Of a DNA stretch of 55,887 nucleotides, positions 7,753 to 16,449 are shown in pieces. A program made the translations under genes and the position numbers. Under the pieces are notes generated by a model. That model did no database searches. It saw only the letters and a list, made by a program, of their open reading frames with translations, and was not told the origin of the DNA. Origin of the DNA: Cloacibacillus sp. (lineage in GTDB: Bacteria; Synergistota; Synergistia; Synergistales; Synergistaceae); the NCBI GenBank assembly GCA_036655895.1, contig JAVVPF010000021.1:1-55887 (forward strand). Direction: 5' to 3'. Within the stretch, counting starts at the first letter, position 1, and each line of letters starts with the position of its first letter.

Positions 7753-9378
7753 CTATTTGATGCAGCGGATATGCCCGTCTACGACCGTGAGGCCGGTATT
7801 CATGTTCAAAAGCTCGTTTTCAGGAACCTGGAACGGATCCTGCATAAAGGCGGTGAGGTCAGCCGCCTTGCCCGGCTCCAGCGTGCCGCGCCACGGCAGC
7901 TCGCAGCAGACGTTCGCGCCTCCGCTTGTGTAGAGGGCGAAGGCCTCGACTCTGTCGACGCACTGCAGCGGCATCCAGCCGTGTTCCGGTTCGTTGTTCG
8001 TATCCTGCCTCAAAATCGCGGCGCGTATGCCGACAAACGGGTTCAGCGATTCCGTAGGCGCGTCAGATCCCGCGCCGACGGGAATGCCGGCGTTTAGAAG
8101 CGATTTCCACGCGTAGCTCCATCTGGCGCGGTCTGTGTCGAGGCGCGAAATGACGATGGGCCAGTCGGAGGTGACGAAGGCCGGCTGTATGTCCGCCATG
8201 ACGCCAAGCGACGCCATGCGCGAATAAAGGTCGGCCGCGCCGACCTGACAATGCACTATCCTGTGCGCGATGCCGCTGTTGGCCGCGCTCTTCGCGGATT
8301 CCACGGCGTTGAGGCAGCGCTCTATAGCGCCGTCGCCGATAGCGTAAAAGGCGGCCTGCATCCCTGCCTCCTGCGCGGTGAGCACGAGCCTGTTCAGCTC
8401 GCCCTGAGAATGTGCGTAGACGCCGCGGTTGCCGGGGTCGTCCGAGTATTCCTCGCGAAGCGCCGCCGTGCGCGCGCCAAGCGTGCCGTCGACGTGTATT
8501 TTGAGCGGACCTGAGCGGAAATAATTCCCTCCGCGTCTGTTGTATCCGTTTTCTATGAAGGCAGAAAGAGCCTCCTCGTCGCGCAGATGCCATTGCTGCG
8601 CGACGCGCAGCGGCATTTTTCCTTCGTTTTCCATCGCCTCATAGAGGTCAAAAACGCCCTCCGTGCGGCCGATGAGCTCCAGATCGTCCGTTTGGACGGA
8701 GGTTATGCCGTACCCAAGCATTTTTTCCGTGGCGAGCCGGTACCAGCGTTTCAGCGTCTCTGTCGAATGTTCCGGGATATTGAGGCGCACCCAGTTGACG
8801 GCGGCCTCGCTCACGACGCCGTTTGGTTCGCCCTTTTCGTCGGTGTGGATTATGCCGCCGGAGATCTTAAAGCCGCTTGAGATTTTTAATATCTGAAGCG
8901 CCTTGCTGTTGAGAGCCGTGATATGTCCGCACGAGCGCTCGAAGCAGAGCGGGATGTCGGTCGAGATGAGGTCGAGGTCGTGACGGTTCGGGAAACGGTT
9001 TTCCGCCATTCTGTTCTGATCCCAGCCGCGCGCGAAGAACCAACCGTCCACAGCGATAGGGTTGCCGGAGAGAAAGTGCCTCCCCTTGCCTATTATTTCG
9101 TCTATTGAGCGAGCGTCGCTCAAATCTAAAGTCTCTATACTGCGCCCCGCCGCCAGCAGATGATTGTGCGTATCTGTAAAGCCGGGCAGTATATAGCGCC
9201 CCTTCATATCCAAAACGACCGTCTTCGTATCGCATAACTCAAGTATCTCTTTGTCCGAGCCGAGCTTTTTGATTATCCCTCCGCGCGCGAAGAGCGCCTG
9301 CGCGCGGCCCGGATAGGCCATCGGGTAGATGACGCCGTTTATCAACGCTATTGAATCTGTCCTGATGCTTTCATTCAT
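7753..9378 (-). CDS. Amidohydrolase of the YtcJ/NfdA-like metal-dependent family
   Basis: The protein is 541 aa. The metal-binding HxH is in GFTDTHNHLLAAG, close to residue 70, followed by the family pattern ARGWDQN. Further motifs are GALKI-type HVDGTLGARTAAL, YAIGDGAIE, AHRIVHCQ and GSDAPTE, ending in the composite β-domain PGKAADLTA. These place it in amidohydrolase family 3. Known relatives act on N-formyl, amide or carbamoyl bonds, but the substrate here is open. The next gene upstream, pepA, ends 75 nt away, which suggests a peptide or amide salvage unit. It is unlikely to be HutI, which has its own gene at 47.5 kb. Confidence 0.85.
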   Translation of the reverse strand: MNESIRTDSIALINGVIYPMAYPGRAQALFARGGIIKKLGSDKEILELCDTKTVVLDMKGRYILPGFTDTHNHLLAAGRSIETLDLSDARSIDEIIGKGRHFLSGNPIAVDGWFFARGWDQNRMAENRFPNRHDLDLISTDIPLCFERSCGHITALNSKALQILKISSGFKISGGIIHTDEKGEPNGVVSEAAVNWVRLNIPEHSTETLKRWYRLATEKMLGYGITSVQTDDLELIGRTEGVFDLYEAMENEGKMPLRVAQQWHLRDEEALSAFIENGYNRRGGNYFRSGPLKIHVDGTLGARTAALREEYSDDPGNRGVYAHSQGELNRLVLTAQEAGMQAAFYAIGDGAIERCLNAVESAKSAANSGIAHRIVHCQVGAADLYSRMASLGVMADIQPAFVTSDWPIVISRLDTDRARWSYAWKSLLNAGIPVGAGSDAPTESLNPFVGIRAAILRQDTNNEPEHGWMPLQCVDRVEAFALYTSGGANVCCELPWRGTLEPGKAADLTAFMQDPFQVPENELLNMNTGLTVVDGHIRCIK

Positions 9379-9452
9379 ATTTAAAATGTTCCCTGTCCCG
9401 TCTTATTGGTCTATGTGCCTCGTCTTGCGGCGCGGCAGTGGTTTTTGTAAGA

Positions 9453-10916
9453 TTAAAGTTCTTTGATGAGGCGGACGAGAGTCCTCGCGCCAAACCCAGA
9501 GGCTCCGTCGACGTAATAGCTGTACGGCTTCTTTACGAAGTCCGCCGCCGCGATGTCAAGATGCGCCCACGGAATGTCTTTTGAGACGAAAGCCTCAAGG
9601 AACATAGCCGCCGTTATCGCGCCGCCGTAGCGGCTGCCGCAGTTCACAAGGTCGGCAAACGGGCTTTTCAGCTGTTTTCTGAGGCTCGGGTCATTCATCG
9701 GCATCTTCCAGAAACGTTCTCCGCTTGCGGCGGAGGCCGCAAGAAGTTTGTCGCCGAAGGCGTCGTTGTTTGTAAAAAGCCCGGCCGTCGTTGCGCCAAG
9801 CGCTACGGCGCACGCGCCTGTAAGGGTCGCTATATCGACTATCATGTCCGGCGCGAGCTCTGTGGCGTAGGCCAGAGCGTCCGCCAGAGTGAGGCGGCCT
9901 TCTGCGTCGGTGTTGTTTATCTCAACCGTCTTGCCGTTTCTTGAGGTCAGGATGTCGTCTGGTCTGTAGGCGTCGCCTCCGGGCATGTTCTCCGCGGCGG
10001 CTATGATGGCCGTCACCTTCCACGGCAGCTTCATTTCCGCTACGGCGCCGATAGCTCCCAGCACGACGCAGGCGCCGGTCTTGTCGCCCTTCATCGTCGT
10101 CATGAAATCGGCGGGCTTGATGTCGAGGCCGCCGCTGTCAAAGGTTATGCCCTTGCCGACGAGCGCCACGTGTCCCTTGGCCGCGCCCTCCGGTTCATAG
10201 GAAAGCACGACGAAGCGCGGCGGGTTCTTTGAGCCTCGGCCCACAGCGTAGAAGAGGCCCATTTTTGCTTTCTGTATGCGTTCTTCGTCCCATATCTCGC
10301 AGCTCATGCCGTGCTTTTGCGCAAGCGCCGCAGCCCGCTCCGCAAGAGTAACAGGGTTTACGGCGTTTCCCGGCTCGTTTGCAAGAGCGCGCGCGAAGAG
10401 CTGCGCTCCGGCGATGGAGCGGCCCTCTTCCAAGGCCGCTGCGTCCGCGTCGATAAAAATTATATCAGAGGCCTCTGTGAATTTATCCTTTTCATCCTTT
10501 GCCTTGTACTTGACAAAACGGCTGGAAGCAAGAGCCGCGCCCTCAGCGGCCGCGCGCGAGCGCGCTGGGCACGAAGCCTTCGGCATCGTCACGGAAAAGG
10601 CGCTGATTCCTTTTTCTGCGGCGGCGCGGGCTATTTTAAAGGCGGCCTCGCGGATGCGTTCTTCCGTCTCAGAGGCGTCGGAGCCTGTGCCCGCCGCTAT
10701 GACGTACTTCACATTTTTATCGGCCAGCGGAATGACGAGCGACGAGCCAGCCTCGCCTTTGTAGCCGTGATTGACTATCACCTTGCGGCAGAAATCGCGC
10801 ATCTCGCCGCGAAGCGGATCAAGCGCGATCTGCTCCGGCTCGGCCTCTTCAACGATTATGCCGATTATCGGCAGCGTCTCTGCGTTGAAATTTTCCGGCT
10901 GTATTGTAATTGACAT
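9453..10916 (-). CDS. pepA: Leucyl aminopeptidase (M17 family, PepA)
   Basis: This 487-aa cytosolic aminopeptidase releases N-terminal residues from peptides. The C-terminal catalytic half has the two-metal motifs VGKGITFDSGGLDIKP and MKGDKTGA, and the M17 signature NTDAEGRL. These supply the Lys, Asp and Glu ligands and the catalytic Lys/Arg. The N-terminal macro-like domain is typical in length. An AGGAGG lies 8 nt before the ATG. In a proteolytic anaerobe it would feed amino acids into fermentation. It is the first gene of a leftward unit. Confidence 0.95.
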   Translation of the reverse strand: MSITIQPENFNAETLPIIGIIVEEAEPEQIALDPLRGEMRDFCRKVIVNHGYKGEAGSSLVIPLADKNVKYVIAAGTGSDASETEERIREAAFKIARAAAEKGISAFSVTMPKASCPARSRAAAEGAALASSRFVKYKAKDEKDKFTEASDIIFIDADAAALEEGRSIAGAQLFARALANEPGNAVNPVTLAERAAALAQKHGMSCEIWDEERIQKAKMGLFYAVGRGSKNPPRFVVLSYEPEGAAKGHVALVGKGITFDSGGLDIKPADFMTTMKGDKTGACVVLGAIGAVAEMKLPWKVTAIIAAAENMPGGDAYRPDDILTSRNGKTVEINNTDAEGRLTLADALAYATELAPDMIVDIATLTGACAVALGATTAGLFTNNDAFGDKLLAASAASGERFWKMPMNDPSLRKQLKSPFADLVNCGSRYGGAITAAMFLEAFVSKDIPWAHLDIAAADFVKKPYSYYVDGASGFGARTLVRLIKEL

Positions 10917-11191
10917 TTATATTTCCTCCTGAACTTAACTTTCATTTAACCTTCACTATAATGATAACATAGGTAGTCTATTATTGCACATATTTTTACT
11001 TCGTAAAGCATAATGAGACGCTATCTTTTCAGCTCGCCTTCATCCGCGGCGGCGGAGCGCCGCGCTTTGTTTCATAAAAATCCCCTATTAAAAAGCATCC
11101 CGCACCGCCGCTTTTGCCGGTATCTGATTTTAATTATTTCAGCTATACTTAGCGGAGCAAGAAAAGCGTTTAATGGAGGACTTATATCATT

Positions 11192-12583
11192 ATGAAAAAA
11201 AATTACGACGCGGTAATAGTGGGTGCCGGCCCCGCCGGGCTTTTCGCCGCAATGGAGCTGGCCGGCAGAGGACTTAAAGTGGCAGTCGCCGACAAGGGAC
11301 GCCCTATAGATAAACGGATATGCCCGATGAAGGCCGGAGCTTCGGAGTGCGTACACTGCCGGCCGTGCAACGTCGTCTGCGGCTGGGGCGGCGCGGGCGC
11401 TTTCAGCGACGGAAAGCTGACGCTGACGCCGGAGTTCGGCGGCAACCTCGAGGAATACTGCGGGCGCGCGAAGCTGCTCGAACTTATAAAAGAGGCGGAC
11501 GAGATGTATCTGCGCCACGGAGCGAGCACCACGCTCTTTGAGCCTGGCGGCGAGCTGGCAAAACAGGTCATCGCAAAGGCGCTTCAGGCAGGCCTTGACA
11601 TAATCCCCGCCACAATCCGCCACATGGGCACCGACCGCTCGAAGTTTATCTTAGGCGCCATGTACGAGACGATGAAAGACAACTGCGAGGTCTTCACGAA
11701 CACCGCGGTAGACCGCGTGCTGCTTGCGGCGGACGGTTCCGCGGCTGGAGTGGCCCTTGAAAACGGCGACGAACTGCTCGCGCCTAAGGTGCTTCTTGCG
11801 CCGGGACGCGAGGGCGCGGCGTGGATGGAAAAGACGGTGCGCGCGCTCGGGCTTGAGATAGAGTCTCTGCCCGTCGACATCGGCGTGCGAGTTGAGATAC
11901 CCTCCGCGTGGGCCGAGGACATCACCGACCAGTTCTACGAGATAAAGGCGATACTCGATACGCCCACCTTCGACGACCGTGTGCGCACCTTCTGCATGTG
12001 CCCGCACGGAGAGGTGACGACGGAGTTTCAGAGCCATCACAACATCCTCACAGTAAACGGCCATTCAAACCGCGAAAACGACAAAAAGACGCAAAACACA
12101 AACTTCGCGATATTGCTCTCCACCAAATTTACAAAACCGTTCAGCGACCCTATAGGCTACGGCAGCCACATCGCGCGCCTTGCGAACATGCTGGGCGGCG
12201 GCATTCTTGTGCAGCGCCTAGGCGACCTCCGCAAGGGGCGGCGCTCGACGCACGAGCGCATAGCGCGCGGCCTCGTGACGCCCACATTGACCAGCGCGGA
12301 GCCGGGCGACCTCGCCTGCGTGTTGCCCTACCGGCATCTCGTGGGCATCATGGAGATGCTTTCCGCGCTCGACCACATCATCCCTGGAATCAACGGCAGC
12401 CATACGCTGCTCTACGGCGTCGAGGTAAAGTTCTACAGCCTTAAGGTGGCGCTGGACAAAGGCCTCCAGACGACGATACCGGGGCTGTACGCCGCGGGAG
12501 ACGGCGCAGGAGTCACGCGCGGCGTCATACAGGCCTCCGCAAGCGGACTCTGGGCGGCGCGCGCGATGACAGAAAGCCGCTGA
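11192..12583 (+). CDS. FAD-dependent NAD(P)/FAD oxidoreductase (COG2509-like)
   Basis: This 463-aa flavoprotein has an N-terminal Rossmann motif (VIVGAGPAGLFAAMELA) at about residues 9-25. A cysteine-rich segment (CPMKAGASECVHCRPCNVVCGWGG) follows, then SDGKLTL, and a C-terminal FAD-binding GLYAAGDGAGVTRGV. This arrangement is that of the uncharacterised FAD-dependent dehydrogenases found across anaerobes. The clustered cysteines could hold an Fe-S centre, but they are also common in relatives without proof of one. The ribosome site is TGGAGGA, 10 nt before the ATG. The reaction is unknown. A weak hairpin separates it from the K+ channel gene. Confidence 0.85.
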   Translation: MKKNYDAVIVGAGPAGLFAAMELAGRGLKVAVADKGRPIDKRICPMKAGASECVHCRPCNVVCGWGGAGAFSDGKLTLTPEFGGNLEEYCGRAKLLELIKEADEMYLRHGASTTLFEPGGELAKQVIAKALQAGLDIIPATIRHMGTDRSKFILGAMYETMKDNCEVFTNTAVDRVLLAADGSAAGVALENGDELLAPKVLLAPGREGAAWMEKTVRALGLEIESLPVDIGVRVEIPSAWAEDITDQFYEIKAILDTPTFDDRVRTFCMCPHGEVTTEFQSHHNILTVNGHSNRENDKKTQNTNFAILLSTKFTKPFSDPIGYGSHIARLANMLGGGILVQRLGDLRKGRRSTHERIARGLVTPTLTSAEPGDLACVLPYRHLVGIMEMLSALDHIIPGINGSHTLLYGVEVKFYSLKVALDKGLQTTIPGLYAAGDGAGVTRGVIQASASGLWAARAMTESR

Positions 12584-12596
12584 AAATAAAACAGGC

Positions 12597-12630
12597 CTCC
12601 GCGGGCCGAGCCTTCGTCCCGCGGAGCTTT
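12597..12630 (+). terminator. Stem-loop between the oxidoreductase and K+ channel genes
   Basis: A 9-bp GC-rich stem (CTCCGCGGG / CCCGCGGAG) is followed only by CTTTAC, so termination would be partial. Some read-through into the channel gene is likely. Confidence 0.5.
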
Positions 12631-12649
12631 ACTCGATGGAGGGGTAACA

Positions 12650-13612
12650 ATGAGGCCGCAGCTGCGCAAGAGGCTCATCTTTATTTACGAGGTCATTCTG
12701 CCGATACTGGCTATTTTTTCAATGCTTTCTCTAATAGCGCTCGGCGAGAAATATTTTCACCCAGAAGAGCAGCCTGTGGTCCTCTATGTCGTCGACCATC
12801 TGATATGGCTTGTCTTCACGGTCGATTTCTGTATAAGGATATGCTTTGCCACAAGCTTTAAACTCTTCATAGCTACGCATCTGTCGGAATTTATATCAAT
12901 AGTCCCGTCGTCTCCATTCATTTTCGTTTTGTATCTGCTTGATTTGTCGCGCTGGCAGACGAGCACCTTCGTCCTTATGGAAATCATCTTCCTCGTCAAG
13001 TTCCTCGCCTACTTAGGGCGCTGTTATTCAATGCAGAGCAGGTTCTTCAAAACAAACCTGCTGCACTACGCGGGCGGCATAACGATAGTTTCGCTCGTCG
13101 TAGCGGCTCAGCTATTTTCCATCTGCGAAGAGATAAGCTACGGCAATTCTATATGGTTTTCTCTGGTGACGATGAGCACCACCGGCTACGGCGACATCGT
13201 GCCGCATACGGACGGGGGCAGGATGGTCGCCATCTTTCTAATGGTGGCGGGAGTTGCCTGCATCACAGCCTTTACGAGCATTCTTGCTTCGCGCATCCTA
13301 AAAGCGCCAGACAGGATGAACTCAAAAAACCCGCATATAGAGGCGATAGAAACGCAGATACGGCGCTTCGCTCTGCTTTCGGAGGACGAGGTGGAAGAGA
13401 TGTGCATCATCTTGAAAGACCTTAAAGCGCACCAGAAGGTGACGGGAAAACTTGTCGCCGAAGAGATACGCGACTTCAACGAAAAAGAAGAAAAAAAGCT
13501 CTGGAGCAGCCTTCCGGTCGTCCGCTGGGTGCGCGCGAAATGCGCCGGCTTCATGGACGACAGCATAGAGATAGACCGAGACCTGTCAGAAAAAAAAGAA
13601 AAAGAAGATTAG
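12650..13612 (+). CDS. Voltage-gated-type potassium channel subunit
   Basis: This 320-aa membrane protein shows six hydrophobic segments, with the pore loop and selectivity filter TMSTTGYGDIVP near residue 185. TTGYGD is the K+ channel signature. A hydrophilic C-terminal tail of about 110 residues is rich in Glu and Lys and looks helical or coiled-coil. The S4-like segment has few basic residues (LLDLSRWQTS), so voltage sensing is doubtful. The start is fixed by GGAGGGG 7 nt upstream. It would set membrane potential or osmotic K+ balance. Confidence 0.9.
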   Translation: MRPQLRKRLIFIYEVILPILAIFSMLSLIALGEKYFHPEEQPVVLYVVDHLIWLVFTVDFCIRICFATSFKLFIATHLSEFISIVPSSPFIFVLYLLDLSRWQTSTFVLMEIIFLVKFLAYLGRCYSMQSRFFKTNLLHYAGGITIVSLVVAAQLFSICEEISYGNSIWFSLVTMSTTGYGDIVPHTDGGRMVAIFLMVAGVACITAFTSILASRILKAPDRMNSKNPHIEAIETQIRRFALLSEDEVEEMCIILKDLKAHQKVTGKLVAEEIRDFNEKEEKKLWSSLPVVRWVRAKCAGFMDDSIEIDRDLSEKKEKED

Positions 13613-13640
13613 CCGCGCCGCAGAGAGCGCGGAAGATACA

Positions 13641-13683
13641 AAAAGAGACGGCCCCATGTTTTTGCGGGGCCGCCTCTTTTTGT
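13641..13683. terminator. Bidirectional terminator between the K+ channel and NSS transporter genes
   Basis: A stem of AAGAGACGGCCCC with GGGGCCGCCTCTT (one mismatch) has A-run on the left and T-run on the right and lies between converging genes. Confidence 0.85.
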
Positions 13684-13698
13684 ATGAGCAGTTGGTTT

Positions 13699-15108
13699 TT
13701 AGAACTTGACGATGCCGAGCGCGTTGAGGAAGATTATCAAAACGAGCACGGGCGTCACATAGCGAAGCAGCACGCGGATGAAGTTTACCCTGTTCTGGTT
13801 GGGGAGCATCCCGTTGTTCGTCAGTTCCGCGAAGAAATCTTTCGGCTTCAGGATATAGCCGGTGAAGATAGCGATAAGGATGCCGCCGATGGGCATCGTG
13901 AGGTTTGACGAGATATAGTCAAAGAGGTCGAAGAAGCCCTTGCCAAAGAAGGTGAGCCCGCCGAAATAACCGCTGCCGTCGGCCGAACCCGCGGCAAGCA
14001 CGCCGACCGCGCCTATAAGCACGCAGTTGATGATGGCGGCCTTTTTGCGCGGCATGTTAAATTCTTCGGCCATCCACATGGTCGGCACCTCGACGAGAGA
14101 GAGCATCGCTCCGTTTGCGGCAAAGGCCGTCAGCAGGAAGAAGGCGAAAAGCAGCACCTGTCCGAAAGGCATCTGCGAGAAGACGAGCGGGATGGTGATG
14201 AAAAGCAGACCGGGGCCGGCGCCAGGCTCTACGCCGAAGGAAAAGACCGTCGGGAAAATGGCGAGGCCTGCGAGCATTGAGACGCAGATGTCCGCGATCG
14301 CTATCTTAAGCGGCGATATCGAAAGGTCGGCGTCTGAGGTGAAGTATGAGCCGTAGGTGATCATCGTGCCCATTCCGAGCGAAAGCTTAAAGAAGGCAAG
14401 CCCCATAGCGCCTAGCACGACGGCCGGCGTCACCTGCGCGAAATCGACGTGGAAGAGGAAGCGGAGGCCTTCGCCCGCGCCCGGAAGCGTCAGCGCACGT
14501 ATGACGCAGATGATGAGCAGCAAAAATAGCGCCGGCATCATGACCTTTATCGCGCGTTCAATGCCTCTGGAGACGCCCATTGAAATTATCGTCCCGACAA
14601 CCACAAGCACTATGACCTGCCAGAATATCGGGGCGAGCACCGTCCATGAGAAGAAGGACTGACTCGCTCCGCCTACGCCGATAGTCTGCGCGAAGAGAGC
14701 GCCCGCGCCCTCCTTTGTGATGTTCGTGAAAGCGCCAGTAGCCGCCTTGAAGGTGTAGCAGTAGACCCAGCCCGCGACGCAGCTGTAGAAGAACATGATG
14801 AGATATGCGGAGAGCGCGCCCATAAAGCCGATACCGGCCCACGGAGTGCGCGCGTTTCCTGTGAGCTTTTTAAAGGCGCCTACGGCGTTCATGCGCGAAC
14901 GGCGTCCAATGACGAATTCGCTTATCATGATAGGCACCGCCACGCAGAAGACGAAGAACAGATAAATCACCAAAAACGCGCCGCCGCCTCCGGTGCCGGT
15001 CATATACGGGAATTTCCATATATTCCCTAGTCCGACAGCGGAACCCAGCGCAACCATCAGAGCCGCTAAAGTTGAACTGAAACCATCTCGTTTGCTCTCA
15101 GCAGACAT
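13699..15108 (-). CDS. Sodium-dependent neurotransmitter-symporter family (NSS/SNF) transporter
   Basis: This 469-aa protein has about 11-12 hydrophobic segments. The N-terminal NSS signature is clear: ALGSAVGLGNIWKFPYMTGTGGGGAF (the Na+ and substrate site of TM1), then SEFVIGRRSR. Bacterial homologues (LeuT, TnaT, MhsT) import neutral, aromatic or branched amino acids with Na+. It has the short bacterial form. An AAGGAGAG site lies about 10 nt before the ATG. It stands alone as a transcription unit. Substrate specificity cannot be read from the sequence. Confidence 0.93.
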   Translation of the reverse strand: MSAESKRDGFSSTLAALMVALGSAVGLGNIWKFPYMTGTGGGGAFLVIYLFFVFCVAVPIMISEFVIGRRSRMNAVGAFKKLTGNARTPWAGIGFMGALSAYLIMFFYSCVAGWVYCYTFKAATGAFTNITKEGAGALFAQTIGVGGASQSFFSWTVLAPIFWQVIVLVVVGTIISMGVSRGIERAIKVMMPALFLLLIICVIRALTLPGAGEGLRFLFHVDFAQVTPAVVLGAMGLAFFKLSLGMGTMITYGSYFTSDADLSISPLKIAIADICVSMLAGLAIFPTVFSFGVEPGAGPGLLFITIPLVFSQMPFGQVLLFAFFLLTAFAANGAMLSLVEVPTMWMAEEFNMPRKKAAIINCVLIGAVGVLAAGSADGSGYFGGLTFFGKGFFDLFDYISSNLTMPIGGILIAIFTGYILKPKDFFAELTNNGMLPNQNRVNFIRVLLRYVTPVLVLIIFLNALGIVKF

Positions 15109-15146
15109 CGTAAAAATCTCTCCTTTAAATAGTTAAAATAGCTACG

Positions 15147-15208
15147 TAAAAAAATGATAAAGCACCTTACGGTTTTATGATTTTACACCAACCGGACTGC
15201 TTTATCAT
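15147..15208 (-). terminator. Rho-independent terminator downstream of the racemase gene
   Basis: ATGATAAAGCA (15154-15164) pairs with TGCTTTATCAT (15198-15208). An inner GGTT/AACC stem lies in the loop. On the minus strand the stem is followed by seven T residues. Confidence 0.75.
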
Positions 15209-15240
15209 CTGCTAAAACATATTATTTTTGAGATTTATGC

Positions 15241-16332
15241 CTATTCAAATATTTTAGCGACATACGGCGAGGTCGACGACGAAAGCATCGCCGTGTAATC
15301 CGGCCTGAAGCGCAGAACGTCGCCCACTTTCAGCTCTGGGCGCTCCTCTATGTCAACCAGCAGGTGGTCGCTTGAGGCGGTTATTATATGCACGCCGGCG
15401 TCAAGCGGCGCAAGTCCCGCGATATTCACATCCTGTTTGCCCACGGCCAGTATCCCGCGTCTGCGGTCTCCCCTGTCCTCAAAGACGGGAATGTTTCCAA
15501 AGGCGTCGTGCCCTATCTCCCCAACCGGAAGCGTCGGCTTCGTGCGCACCTCGACAAGCTCCGCCTCTAGCTGCATCGTATCCTGATTCAGCCCGTCCAG
15601 CGTCACGCCGAAGGCGGTGTCTCGGCCAAGGAGCATCGCCTCGCCTATCCTCAGGTTGTTTATCCCAGATGGCATCTGTCCGCGTCTCATCTGAAGGAAT
15701 GAACAGGTGCCGCCGCCTGAATATATTTCAAGCGAAACACCAAGCGCCTTTTCAAGCGCCTCGCCGCAGCCGGCAAGCGTCTGTAAGTTTTCCATCGTGG
15801 GCTGCACGCCGCTTGCGCAGGAGAAGTTCGCGCCGACGCCCGCTATTTTCATATAGCCGTCAAATTTCGGCATCTCAAATGCCGCGCGCTCCGCCTCTTT
15901 GAACCAAAAGCCTTCGCGAAGGTCGCCCATATCCATCATCACGACGCATTTTACCGTTTTTTTCTTTTTTTCGCATATCGAAGCAAGCAGCTCCATAGTG
16001 CCGATGTCAGAGATGAGCGTGTAGTCGCAAAGCTCCGCAAGCTCTTCCAGCTCCGAGCGCATCGGTATGCGGATGAGCGCAAAGTCCGCTTTCACGCCGG
16101 CCTCTTTCATCTTCCTGATGTTGTCGAGCCGGCTGTCTCCGATGACGCGTATGCCGCCGTCCACAAAGGCGCGCGCCGCCTCCGGGAAGGCCGATATACC
16201 CTTTGAGATGCCCCACAGAGCTATCCCGTGCGCCGCGCACTCTGCCGTGAGCGCCGCCGCGTTTTCTCTTATTTTATCAAGCCGCACGCGAAGGAGCGGA
16301 TATTTTACACCTTTGATTTCTTCGCTTCCCAT
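15241..16332 (-). CDS. Alanine/ornithine racemase family PLP-dependent enzyme
   Basis: The protein is 363 aa from this start. It has the N-terminal TIM-barrel of fold-III PLP racemases, with the PLP lysine in GISKG (K44), then GDSRLDNIRKMK, LIRIPMRSE, MMDMGDLREG and the Gly-rich YSGGGTCSF. This pattern is that of ornithine racemase (Orr) and relatives rather than Alr. I prefer the ATG at 16332 over the one at 16356. GGAGAG lies in front of it, and the -10 box at 16368-16373 would leave almost no leader for the upstream ATG. It is divergent from a threonine dehydratase gene, which suggests amino-acid isomer fermentation. Confidence 0.88.
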   Translation of the reverse strand: MGSEEIKGVKYPLLRVRLDKIRENAAALTAECAAHGIALWGISKGISAFPEAARAFVDGGIRVIGDSRLDNIRKMKEAGVKADFALIRIPMRSELEELAELCDYTLISDIGTMELLASICEKKKKTVKCVVMMDMGDLREGFWFKEAERAAFEMPKFDGYMKIAGVGANFSCASGVQPTMENLQTLAGCGEALEKALGVSLEIYSGGGTCSFLQMRRGQMPSGINNLRIGEAMLLGRDTAFGVTLDGLNQDTMQLEAELVEVRTKPTLPVGEIGHDAFGNIPVFEDRGDRRRGILAVGKQDVNIAGLAPLDAGVHIITASSDHLLVDIEERPELKVGDVLRFRPDYTAMLSSSTSPYVAKIFE

Positions 16333-16367
16333 CTCAAGCACTCTCCATTTTATCAATATGAGAAAAT

Positions 16368-16373
16368 ATTATA
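16368..16373 (-). promoter_or_regulatory. -10 element for the racemase gene
   Basis: TATAAT on the minus strand, preceded by TG one base upstream (GTTGTATAAT). No clear -35 is seen. Its position supports the downstream racemase start at 16332. Confidence 0.4.
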
Positions 16374-16449
16374 CAACTTTAAATTTAAATTTCTATGCTG
16401 TGTGCTAATATAGAGAATATTATACCATTATATTCGAGGGGGAATTTTT

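Noticed and set aside
7045-8097. 350-aa open frame on the + strand
   Set aside because: It lies antisense to recD2 and the amidohydrolase gene, has a low-complexity Arg/His/Ala composition, no motif and no ribosome site. It is a by-product of GC-rich codon use.
11013-11195. Small open frame between pepA and the FAD oxidoreductase gene
   Set aside because: It has no ribosome site, is Arg/Ser-rich, and overlaps the ribosome site and start of the oxidoreductase gene.
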